Shown here piece after piece: positions 17,985 through 25,400 of a stretch of DNA of 64,000 nucleotides. The notes beneath the pieces were generated by a model, which worked only from the letters and a program-made list of their open reading frames with translations, was not told where the DNA came from and searched no databases. Within the stretch, counting starts at the first letter, position 1. Each line of letters starts with the position of its first letter. The position numbers were made by a program, and so were the translations under genes. The DNA comes from Bradyrhizobium erythrophlei (lineage in GTDB: Bacteria > Pseudomonadota > Alphaproteobacteria > Rhizobiales > Xanthobacteraceae), in NCBI GenBank assembly GCA_900129675.1, contig FSRD01000001.1, positions 3,337,501-3,401,500 on the forward strand. The letters are read 5' to 3'.

Positions 17985-18712
17985 TCGAGCTCCGCGACGT
18001 CCACAAGCGATTTGGCGCGAATGAGGTGCTCAAGGGCATCACCGCCGCGGTCGAGAAGAGCGAGGTGGTCTGCATCATCGGCCCATCGGGCTCGGGCAAG
18101 TCGACCATCCTGCGCTGTATCAATGGTCTGGAGAGTTACGAGGCCGGCGACATCCTGGTCGAGGGCGCGCGGGTCGACGCCCACTCGCCGTCGATCGTTG
18201 ATATCAGGACCCAGATATCGATGGTGTTCCAGCGCTTCAATCTGTTCCCGCACCGGACCGCGCTCGAAAACATCATGGAAGGCCCGATCTACGTAAAGAA
18301 GGAGCCGCGTGCGGAGGCGCTGGAGCGTGGCCGCGATCTCCTGATGCAGGTGGGCCTTGCCGGAAAGGCCGACGCCTATCCGACGCAGCTCTCCGGCGGC
18401 CAGCAGCAGCGCGTCGCGATCGCGCGGGCGCTGGCGATGCAGCCGAAGGCGATTTTGTTCGACGAGCCGACCTCGGCGCTCGATCCGGAACTCGTCGGCG
18501 AAGTCTTGAGCGTGATGCGAAAGCTCGCCGATGACGGCATGACCATGGTCGTCGTCACCCACGAGATGGCCTTTGCCAAGGACGTTGCCGACCGCGTGCT
18601 CTTCATCGACGGCGGCGTCATCGTCGAGCAGGGCGCCGCCAAAACCGTGCTCAACCAACCCCAGCATGCGCGCACCCAGGACTTCTTGCGCCGCGTGCTG
18701 CATCCGCTCTAG
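17981..18712 (+). CDS. Amino acid ABC transporter ATP-binding protein (GlnQ type)
   Basis: A 243-residue ATPase that powers the permease. Walker A is GPSGSGKST (near residue 40), the Q-loop lies at [13 protein letters not shown], the signature is [16 protein letters not shown], Walker B is [13 protein letters not shown], and the H-switch is VVTHEMAFA. Typical length for the GlnQ/HisP group. Translationally coupled to the permease by ATGA overlap. Confidence 0.93.
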   Translation: MIELRDVHKRFGANEVLKGITAAVEKSEVVCIIGPSGSGKSTILRCINGLESYEAGDILVEGARVDAHSPSIVDIRTQISMVFQRFNLFPHRTALENIMEGPIYVKKEPRAEALERGRDLLMQVGLAGKADAYPTQLSGGQQQRVAIARALAMQPKAILFDEPTSALDPELVGEVLSVMRKLADDGMTMVVVTHEMAFAKDVADRVLFIDGGVIVEQGAAKTVLNQPQHARTQDFLRRVLHPL

Positions 18713-18729
18713 ACATCCGGTTGTCATCC

Positions 18730-20022
18730 ATGAACGCGCACGCCCGTTTGCCGCTTCCGCCAAGCCTTTACGCCGATACGGCGGTGGCGCCGGTATCCAC
18801 GCCGCAGCTCGGGGCGGACACAAGCGTGCCGGTCGCGATCATTGGCGGCGGCTTCACCGGGCTCTCCACCGCGCTGCATCTGGCCGAGCAGGGCGTGCAG
18901 GCGACCGTGCTGGAAGCCCAGGAGCCGGGCTGGGGCGCGTCCGGCAACAATGGCGGCCAGGTCAATCCCGGTCTCAAGCACGACCCCGATCAGATCGAAT
19001 CCGATTTCGGCGCCGAGCTCGGCCGCCGCATGATCGAATTCTCCTACGGCACCACCAACTTCACGTTCGATTTGATCCGTCGCTACCAGATCCCGTGCGA
19101 GGCGCGGCAGAACGGCACGCTGCGCGCCGCCTACAATGAAGCCAGCGCCGCCGCGATCGAAGCCACCGCAAAGCAATGCATCCGGCGCGGCATGCCGGTG
19201 ACGCTGCTGGACGCGGCGAAGATGCGCGAGATCACAGGCACCGGCCGCTATCTCTGCGCCATGCTCGATGCTCGCGGTGGTGACCTGCATCCATTGAGTT
19301 ATGTGCGCGGGCTGGCGCGCGCCGCGATCGCGGCGGGCGCTGCCGTCCATGGCGAAACGCCGGCGCTGTCCTTGCGCCGTGACGGCGCGCGCTGGCGGAT
19401 CGAAACCCCGCGCGCGGTCGTGCATGCCGAAAAGGTGCTGCTGGCGACCAACGGATTCACCGACAACCTCTGGCCGGCGCTCCGCCGCACCATCGTGCCG
19501 GTGTTTTCGTCGATCGCCGCGACCGCGCCGCTGTCAGATGACGTCGCGCGCGCGATCATGCCGACGCGGTCGGTTTTGTATGAAAGCGGTCATATCACGG
19601 TCTATTACCGCATCGATCAGCACAATCGCCTGCTGATGGGCGGCCGCGGGCCGATGCGCTGGATCCGACGCGCGTCCGACGTGTCCTATTTCATCCGCTA
19701 TGCGGAGCGGCTGTGGCCGCAACTGAAGGGCGTCACCTGGACGCATGGATGGAACAGCCGGCTCGCTATCACCGCCGATCATTATCCGCATGTGCACGAG
19801 CCCGCGGAAAATCTCCTGATCTCGCTCGGCTGCAACGGCCGCGGCGTCGCGCTCTCGACCGCGATGGGCGCGCAGCTCGCGCGCCGCCTGATCGACGGTG
19901 CAAATGCCGAGATCGATATGCCCGTGACCGGCATCAAGCCGATCGCGATGCATGCGTTCTGGCCGCTCGGCGTCACCGCCGCGGTGTTGGCCGGACGGGT
20001 GCGGGACCGGCTGGGGATGTGA
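18730..20022 (+). CDS. FAD-dependent amine oxidoreductase (PuuB/OrdL-like)
   Basis: A 430-residue DAO-family flavoenzyme. The FAD-binding motif IIGGGFTGLSTALHLAEQG begins near residue 37, followed by GWGASGNNGGQVNPGLK, which is typical of gamma-glutamylputrescine oxidase and related amine oxidases. The C-terminal GCNGRGVALSTAMGAQLARRL binds FAD again. It should oxidise a C-N bond of an imported amine to an aldehyde plus ammonia and hydrogen peroxide. It is last in the ABC transporter operon, 17 bp after the ATPase. A TTG at 18721 is an alternative start. No gamma-glutamyl-amine ligase is visible here, so the substrate is open. Confidence 0.87.
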   Translation: MNAHARLPLPPSLYADTAVAPVSTPQLGADTSVPVAIIGGGFTGLSTALHLAEQGVQATVLEAQEPGWGASGNNGGQVNPGLKHDPDQIESDFGAELGRRMIEFSYGTTNFTFDLIRRYQIPCEARQNGTLRAAYNEASAAAIEATAKQCIRRGMPVTLLDAAKMREITGTGRYLCAMLDARGGDLHPLSYVRGLARAAIAAGAAVHGETPALSLRRDGARWRIETPRAVVHAEKVLLATNGFTDNLWPALRRTIVPVFSSIAATAPLSDDVARAIMPTRSVLYESGHITVYYRIDQHNRLLMGGRGPMRWIRRASDVSYFIRYAERLWPQLKGVTWTHGWNSRLAITADHYPHVHEPAENLLISLGCNGRGVALSTAMGAQLARRLIDGANAEIDMPVTGIKPIAMHAFWPLGVTAAVLAGRVRDRLGM

Positions 20023-20221
20023 GGCCTGGTCGGTTCAGATTGAACCTGAATCGAGGCTCTGGCGCAGCAATTAACCAATTAACACACGGATTTCCGGAAT
20101 CCGAGCGATCCATCGGAAATTCCTGTCTGGCCCTACGGTCGTGGTAGCATCAGAAATTTGCAGACCCCGTTCCTGACGGTGTAATCTGTTAGTGCAGTAG
20201 AAGTGACTCGATCAATCGACG

Positions 20222-20569
20222 ATGACCCTTTCCGAGTTCGAAATTAAGCGCTGCGAAAAGCTGGTTGCTGAATTTATTTCAAAGCGGCGTCCGCCGCCGC
20301 ATATTCGGGCCAAGCTCGACCTCGCATTCCGTATCCGCGCACAGAGCATCGAGATATTCGAAGTTCGTCCTCACTGGAAAGAAAAAGATAAAACGGTCGA
20401 ACAGTCCGTTGCCAAGGCGACCTACAATAGGACCAAAGGCAATTGGAAGATATTGTGGCAGCGCGCCGACCTAAAATGGCACGGCTATCAGCCGAATCCA
20501 AATGTTGCATCGGTCGAGGAATTTCTGGATATCGTTGATCGCGATGAATACGGCTGCTTCTTCGGCTAG
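20222..20569 (+). CDS. DUF3024 domain protein
   Basis: A 115-residue soluble protein with the DUF3024 pattern: FEIKRCEKLVAEFISKRRPPPHIRAKLDLAFRI, then EIFEVRPHWK and the C-terminal WQRADLKWHGYQP and FLDIVDRDEYGCFFG. The family has no known function and is sporadic, often near mobile or defence-related DNA. The gene is visibly richer in A+T than its neighbours (many AAA and GAA codons), consistent with horizontal arrival. It stands alone, with 199 bp of A+T-rich DNA upstream, and converges on the dioxygenase gene. Confidence 0.8.
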   Translation: MTLSEFEIKRCEKLVAEFISKRRPPPHIRAKLDLAFRIRAQSIEIFEVRPHWKEKDKTVEQSVAKATYNRTKGNWKILWQRADLKWHGYQPNPNVASVEEFLDIVDRDEYGCFFG

Positions 20570-20603
20570 CTGCAGATTACTGTGTTCGTTCGGCCGCTAT
20601 TGG

Positions 20604-21482
20604 TCACGCATGGGATGATGTTTTGCGTTCTGTTGCGCGCAACAGGCGCCGGGGATGCAGGCCGTTGACGTGCCCCATGAACGGCGGATGGATCGAATAG
20701 CCGATCAGTTCGCGGGCGCGTTCCGGCAATTGCGCCGCGACGTCGGCGGGAACGGCGAGCGCCATGTTCTCCAACTGACGCACCCAGCCCGCGCAATATT
20801 GCGGCGTGATGATCAGGCGCGGCCGGTCCGAGCGGTTGGCGCCGCCGCGGTGCCAGAGCGTTCCCTTGGTGATCGCGAGAGAGCCTGATGGCATCACCAT
20901 CTTGATCGCGTCGGGCCGCTCGCCTTTATCCCGATCGGCGCCCTTGCGGGCGAAATCCGAAGGCTGCACCGCGCCCTCGACGATCTGTCCGTCCCACAGA
21001 TGGCTTCCCGGAATGATCTCGGTGGCGCCGTTCAGTTCGGTGGTGTCGTCGATCGCCCAGAACGTGCTGATCCCAAGTGCCGGCCGCGGCCGCGGCACCT
21101 TGGCGCTGTTGTCGTCGAAGTGCCAAGGCTGCACGGTCTCGCCGGCATGCAGATTGATCGCGAGCAGGGCGGACAAAAGGCAGCTCGGTCCCAGTTCCGC
21201 TTCGGCAAAGGCCAGCGCCAGCGGATGGATCGCGAGCTCCGCGAACACGGGCGATTTGGCCAGCAGCGCATAGACCCGGTTGGTCTTCTCGCCCTCGAAA
21301 TCGTTGCGGCCCTTGAGATCGCGCGCGAGATGCGGCGCCAGCGCGGCCCGGATCTCGCCAACCTTGGCCGGCGACAGCACGCGCTCGAAGATCAGATAGC
21401 CGCGACGGTCGAATTCCTCGCGCCAGGATTCGAAGGTCCGCCCCTTGAGCCACGGGGATGCTTGCTCTGCTGCACTCGCCAT
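20604..21482 (-). CDS. Phytanoyl-CoA dioxygenase family protein
   Basis: A 292-residue Fe(II)/2-oxoglutarate dioxygenase-like protein. The iron triad is visible as His121-x-Asp123 (PWHFDDN) and His211 (GTLWHRGG), with Arg222 (SDRPRLIIT) placed to bind 2-oxoglutarate. The core begins with FDRRGYLIFERVLSPAKV. Members hydroxylate fatty acyl-CoAs or small metabolites; nothing nearby fixes the substrate. GGGAG upstream supports the ATG at 21482. It is divergent from the porin gene, sharing a 395-bp control region. Confidence 0.85.
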   Translation of the reverse strand: MASAAEQASPWLKGRTFESWREEFDRRGYLIFERVLSPAKVGEIRAALAPHLARDLKGRNDFEGEKTNRVYALLAKSPVFAELAIHPLALAFAEAELGPSCLLSALLAINLHAGETVQPWHFDDNSAKVPRPRPALGISTFWAIDDTTELNGATEIIPGSHLWDGQIVEGAVQPSDFARKGADRDKGERPDAIKMVMPSGSLAITKGTLWHRGGANRSDRPRLIITPQYCAGWVRQLENMALAVPADVAAQLPERARELIGYSIHPPFMGHVNGLHPRRLLRATERKTSSHA

Positions 21483-21717
21483 GGCCCGCGCTCCCGATTC
21501 ATCTGGATTTTTTCAGTCGGCGTTTCATTCACCATCTTACCGCTGCCGGTCGGCCCGACAAGCCGGGATCGGCGGCGGCAAATAAGACCGGACGGCATCG
21601 TCGGTGAGCACATTCGCGGGAGAGGCCGCAGGTTCGCAGCCGCAGGCTGTGCCTTTAGCGGGCTCTGTCCTTAGAAGATTATAAATCTCCGACGCCTGAT
21701 GCGCGCGATGTACTTCT

Positions 21718-21734
21718 TGTAGAACCATTCTAAT
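21718..21734. promoter_or_regulatory. Candidate Irr iron-control element, upstream copy
   Basis: TGTAGAACCATTCTAAT contains the perfect inverted repeat TAGAA-CCA-TTCTA. As I recall it, the rhizobial Irr (ICE) consensus is TTTAGAA-N3-TTCTAAA; this site keeps the spacing and 12 of the 14 arm positions. It lies 144 bases before the porin start. Confidence 0.55.
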
Positions 21735-21745
21735 TTTTTCGACGA

Positions 21746-21762
21746 TTTAGTTTCGTTCTAAA
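21746..21762. promoter_or_regulatory. Candidate Irr iron-control element, downstream copy
   Basis: TTTAGTTTCGTTCTAAA matches the recalled ICE consensus TTTAGAA-N3-TTCTAAA at 12 of 14 arm positions, with the same 3-bp spacer. It is centred 28 bp downstream of the other copy and ends 115 bases before the porin start. Confidence 0.5.
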
Positions 21763-21877
21763 CTTCGATGTTAGACAGATTCCAATTTCGAAAACGTCTT
21801 CGGTTTTCTGAAACGCCCCCGAGCGGTGCTAGCTACCTATCGTCGCGGGGTATCGACCCCCGCAGTCTGGGGGCCTC

Positions 21878-23560
21878 ATGTCTTTGCGTCTTTTCACGCC
21901 GCGATCCAATCCGTCAACGGTTGCTCGAACAGGCTATCGAAACAGAGTGAGTCTGTTTCTGGCAGCAAGCGCGCTGTCGAGCTTCACCGGCGGAGCGGCC
22001 TTCGCCGTGGATGGCGACGCCAACGACATTCTCCTGAAGAAAATGGAGAAGATGGAGCAGCGCATTCAGTCGCTCGAGGCGGAGCTGAAACAGAAGCAGG
22101 TCGTCAAGCACGAAGAGCCCGCAAAGCCTGCCCGAACATCGGCGCTGCAGGCAAATGCCAAGGATCCGAATAAGGATCCCAATAAGGATCCAAATAAGGA
22201 TGCCGATAAGGACACCAGCAAGGGTGGCAAAAAGGACGCCGGCAAGGATCCGAATGCAACGGCCAGCCCCGCCGATGCAACCGATCTCCGCACCAAATCG
22301 ACCGGGAAGGCGCTTCCTACGCCGGCTTCCTCCCCGGATCTTCCCATTCTCGGATTGGCGGCCTCGCCGGTAAACGGCCTCAGTATCGGTGCCTATGGCG
22401 AGATAAAATTCGGTGCGATGCAGAACCCTGTGGCCAACGGCCAGTGGCAGAACGGCTTCGATGCCGCTCGGTTCGTGCTGCTGCCGACCTATGCAATCAC
22501 CGACAATATCATCTTCAACGCCGAGATCGAATTCGAGCATGCCGGGTCAGGTTTCGACGCCGATGACAAGCTGCACGGCACGGCGGAAATCGAGCAGATC
22601 TGGATCGACTTCAAGATCATCGATCAGTTCAACTGGCGATCGCCGGGCATCGATCTGGTGCCGATCGGCTACTTCAACCAGCATCACGAGCCGACCCAGT
22701 TTTACAGCGTCAATCGGCCGGAGCTTTACAACGGGCTCATTCCGTCGACGTTCAAGGCCGGCGCAAGCAGCGTTTACGGCACCATCGCGGACGGTTTGAA
22801 CTATCAGGTCCAGGTCAGCACCAGCCTCGAGGATTTTGGCGGTGACTTCGGGCTGCGAACCGATGCCAACACCGTGCCGCCGTTCCCGATCGGTTACGCG
22901 CCGGGCATTAGCGGTCTCGATGCACTTGCTTTCGCGGCTCCGGTCCGAGGCGGTTTTTCACAGCTCAGCGACGCGCTTGCCGTTGCTGGAAAACTTGATT
23001 TCGCGCCGGCATTCGTTCCGGGATTTGCCGGCAGCGTCAGCGGCTATTACAGCCCCAATGTCACGCCACGCGGTGCTTATGCGGACACCGGAGAGTTGCT
23101 CGGCCGCACCAGCCTTGGCATCTTCGATGCCGAATTCCGCTACCGCATCCCCACCACCGGCCTCGAACTGCGCGGCGAATATGTATGGGTGAATTTCGGC
23201 CACCCCGAAAATCTTCGCGCCAACAACGACACCGATCCGTTCAACAATGTCGGCAAGTCGATGTATGGCTACTCCGGCGAAATCGCCTACCACGTCCCCA
23301 TGGGAACGATCCTGAACAGCGAGTGGGAGGCCGTGCCGTTCTATCGCTACACCTATGAGAACCTGCAGACCGCGGGGTTTGCCGGAACGGACGCGAATAT
23401 GCCGACGGGGGCCGGGCAGCGCACATTCCATACCGCGGGCGTTGCAGTGTTCCCATCACCGAAGGTGGTGCTCAAGGCGACCTATCAGAGGGTCATCGAC
23501 AAGAGCGTCGTCGGCGCGCTTTCGGATTCGTTTCTTGGCGGCGTCGGGTTTTTCTTCTGA
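21878..23560 (+). CDS. Outer-membrane porin-like protein with coiled coil and DPNK repeats
   Basis: A 560-residue protein with an N-terminal signal sequence (hydrophobic core VSLFLAASALSS, cleavage near AFA-VDG), then a short coiled coil (LLKKMEKMEQRIQSLEAELKQK), as in porins that trimerise through a periplasmic stalk. A lysine/aspartate-rich linker with tandem DPNK repeats follows (22159-22212), then about 380 residues of alternating beta-strands ending in FLGGVGFFF, the aromatic end needed for outer-membrane assembly. The pattern fits a phosphate- or metal-selective porin. It is first in a cluster with an FMN-binding protein, ApbE and a haem-type membrane protein, behind two Irr-type sites, so passage of metal or a chelate is plausible but unproven. 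Confidence 0.8.
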   Translation: MSLRLFTPRSNPSTVARTGYRNRVSLFLAASALSSFTGGAAFAVDGDANDILLKKMEKMEQRIQSLEAELKQKQVVKHEEPAKPARTSALQANAKDPNKDPNKDPNKDADKDTSKGGKKDAGKDPNATASPADATDLRTKSTGKALPTPASSPDLPILGLAASPVNGLSIGAYGEIKFGAMQNPVANGQWQNGFDAARFVLLPTYAITDNIIFNAEIEFEHAGSGFDADDKLHGTAEIEQIWIDFKIIDQFNWRSPGIDLVPIGYFNQHHEPTQFYSVNRPELYNGLIPSTFKAGASSVYGTIADGLNYQVQVSTSLEDFGGDFGLRTDANTVPPFPIGYAPGISGLDALAFAAPVRGGFSQLSDALAVAGKLDFAPAFVPGFAGSVSGYYSPNVTPRGAYADTGELLGRTSLGIFDAEFRYRIPTTGLELRGEYVWVNFGHPENLRANNDTDPFNNVGKSMYGYSGEIAYHVPMGTILNSEWEAVPFYRYTYENLQTAGFAGTDANMPTGAGQRTFHTAGVAVFPSPKVVLKATYQRVIDKSVVGALSDSFLGGVGFFF

Positions 23561-23609
23561 TCCGGCCAGGTTCGACCAGGCCTGGCGCCACAATGGAGGC
23601 AATTGGACT

Positions 23610-24083
23610 ATGACGAAGTGGGTTCGATATACCTTGCCGGCCGCCGCGATCGTATCGATCGCGTCGCCGGCCTATTCGATGCAGTACCTTTCGATTGCCG
23701 AGGCGCAAAAACAGGCGTTTCCCTCGGCGACCAGTTTTTCGGAAGTCCAGGCGGGCCGGGTCTGGAAGGCCGAGGCCGGCGGCCGCGCGGTCGGATTCTT
23801 CATTTTCGACCGCGTCGTCGGCAAGCATCTGCTGATCGATTATGCCGTCGCGCTGACGCCTGCGGGCGCCGTGCACAGCGTCGAGATCCTGCAGTATCGG
23901 GAATCCTACGGCGGCGAGATCCGAAGCGCCAGCTGGTTGGCGCAGTTTGTCGGCAAAACCGGCGGCAGCCCGCTCAAGATCAACGGCGACATTCGCAACA
24001 TCGCCGGCGCGACGCTGTCTTCCACCCATGTCACCGAAGGCGTCAAACGGGTATTGTCGGCCTATGGCAATCGATTGCGGTAA
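23610..24083 (+). CDS. Exported FMN-binding domain protein (ApbE substrate)
   Basis: A 157-residue secreted protein. The signal peptide MTKWVRYTLPAAAIVSIASPAYS is followed by a single FMN-binding domain like the NqrC/RnfG domain. The covalent-flavin motif is near the C-terminus: GDIRNIAGATLSS, where Thr135 of GAT should carry FMN through a phosphoester bond. The gene for the enzyme that makes this bond, apbE, overlaps its 3' end by 20 bp. It should act as a one- or two-electron carrier in the periplasm. It lies 49 bp after the porin gene, which suggests one operon. Confidence 0.87.
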   Translation: MTKWVRYTLPAAAIVSIASPAYSMQYLSIAEAQKQAFPSATSFSEVQAGRVWKAEAGGRAVGFFIFDRVVGKHLLIDYAVALTPAGAVHSVEILQYRESYGGEIRSASWLAQFVGKTGGSPLKINGDIRNIAGATLSSTHVTEGVKRVLSAYGNRLR

Positions 24084-24975
24084 TATTCGTCGCGCCAAGC
24101 CGCTGCTCGGCACGTTTGTGGAAATACAGGCGTCGGGTGCGAGCGAGGCCGATGTGAATGCGGGCATCGATGCCGCATTCGACGCGGTCGCGAAGGTGCA
24201 TCGGCTGATGAGCTTTCACGAGCCGGACAGCGATGTCAGCCGGCTCAACCAATTTGCTTCCAGTCATCCCGTCAGTGTCGACCCCTGGACCTACGAGGTT
24301 TTGCGGATAGCGATAGAGCTGCATTTCCGGTCGCGCGGCGCGTTCGACATTACAATTGCCCCGGTTCTCCAGGCGCTCGGCTTGCTTCCCGGACCGGGCG
24401 AAGGATCGCGGGACGTCCCGCGAGCGCGGACCGCGCACCAGGTCGAGCTGCTGGGCGATAGGCTGGTGCGCTTTTCCGGTCCCGGGATCGGAATCGATCT
24501 CGGCGGTATCGCCAAGGGTTTTGCGGTCGATCGCGCACTGGACGCCTTGCACGGCTTCGGCATTGCCAACGGCCTGGTCAACGCCGGCGGCGACCTCGCG
24601 GCATTCGGACCGGATCCGCAGACGGTTTCGATTCGCAATCCGGTCGATCCGCAAAAATTCATGTGCGGCATTCGCATCAGGAATGAAGCGCTGGCGTCAT
24701 CGGCGCGCCGGTTCGATCCTTTTCGATCGGATGAAACGACGAATTCGGCGATCATCGACCCGATCACGTCCGAGCCGGCCTGCGCGATTCAGGGAACGAC
24801 GGTGCGCGCACCATCCTGCGTCATCGCGGATGCGCTGACTAAAATCGTGATGATTGCCGGCACTTCCGCGGCCGATTTGCTTGAGCACTATCGCGCAGGC
24901 GCGCTATTGGTGCTGGCAGACGGTGACATCCAGATTTCCTCCGATCTGAAAGACCAGGTTTCCCTTGCGGCTTAA
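24064..24975 (+). CDS. apbE: FAD:protein FMN transferase ApbE
   Basis: A 303-residue flavin transferase that moves FMN from FAD onto a Thr/Ser of a partner protein using Mg2+. Family marks are LLGTFVEIQ (residue 14), LMSFHEPDSDVSRLN, FDITIAPV, IGIDLGGIAKGFAVDRAL, VNAGGDLAAFG and CVIADALTK. No ordinary signal peptide is seen, though some ApbE proteins act in the periplasm as lipoproteins; here the N-terminus (MAIDCGNIRRAK) has no lipobox. The start at 24064 gives an overlap with the FMN-binding gene and the family's normal N-terminus. The obvious substrate is the protein encoded just upstream. Confidence 0.92.
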   Translation: MAIDCGNIRRAKPLLGTFVEIQASGASEADVNAGIDAAFDAVAKVHRLMSFHEPDSDVSRLNQFASSHPVSVDPWTYEVLRIAIELHFRSRGAFDITIAPVLQALGLLPGPGEGSRDVPRARTAHQVELLGDRLVRFSGPGIGIDLGGIAKGFAVDRALDALHGFGIANGLVNAGGDLAAFGPDPQTVSIRNPVDPQKFMCGIRIRNEALASSARRFDPFRSDETTNSAIIDPITSEPACAIQGTTVRAPSCVIADALTKIVMIAGTSAADLLEHYRAGALLVLADGDIQISSDLKDQVSLAA

Positions 24976-25384
24976 ATCTCGATTTCGCTACGGCGTCTAC
25001 GCCGCGGTCGCGGTACTTTTTTTGTCAGGGGTTGGCTGGTTCGCGGCCGATTGGCAAAAGGAGGGCGTGAACGGCGAAACCTGGCAGCAGATCGCGGTTT
25101 ATCTGCTGATGCTGCACGGCGGCACTGCCATGGTGACCCTGCTGCTGCTGGGCGCCCTTATTCCCGTTCATCTCCTGCGCGCTTGGCGGCGCGGCAACAA
25201 TCTCGTGATGGGGTCGGTGATGGTCGCGCTGAACGCGATCCTGATCGTGACGGCATTCGGTCTTTACTATTTGGGATCCGAAGCCGTGCGGCCCTGGATG
25301 AGCTGGGTGCATCTGGCCTTCGGAGTTTTATTGCCGGGATTGCTGGCGCTGCACATTTTTCTGGGACGGCGCCAGCGGGCATAA
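24965..25384 (+). CDS. Four-helix membrane protein with paired histidines
   Basis: A 139-residue inner-membrane protein with four predicted helices (about 8-28, 43-70, 82-104, 112-133). Helix 2 carries His51 and His69 and helix 4 carries His116 and His130. The 14-residue spacing of the second pair is what one turn-matched set of axial ligands across a membrane requires, so a two-haem b-type cytochrome is a reasonable guess. No family name is certain. It begins with TTG inside the apbE 3' end (11-bp overlap), so it is coupled to the flavin genes and probably passes quinol electrons to the FMN protein or a ferric substrate. Confidence 0.65.
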   Translation: MRLKSRFRYGVYAAVAVLFLSGVGWFAADWQKEGVNGETWQQIAVYLLMLHGGTAMVTLLLLGALIPVHLLRAWRRGNNLVMGSVMVALNAILIVTAFGLYYLGSEAVRPWMSWVHLAFGVLLPGLLALHIFLGRRQRA

Positions 25385-25400
25385 GCGCCTTGCGCGAACG

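Larger units (their letters stand above)
21483..21877. other. 395-bp control region with Irr-type sites
   Basis: No gene. The middle (about 21650-21800) is conspicuously A+T-rich for this genome and holds the two 17-bp dyads annotated separately. A weaker half-site (TTAGAA) occurs at about 21671. The segment separates divergent genes, so either or both could be iron-controlled. Confidence 0.6.

Noticed and set aside
22159..22212. CRISPR-like or intergenic tandem repeat
   Set aside because: The 12-bp repeats are in frame within the porin gene and encode DPNK; there are no spacers. No CRISPR array was seen anywhere in the window.
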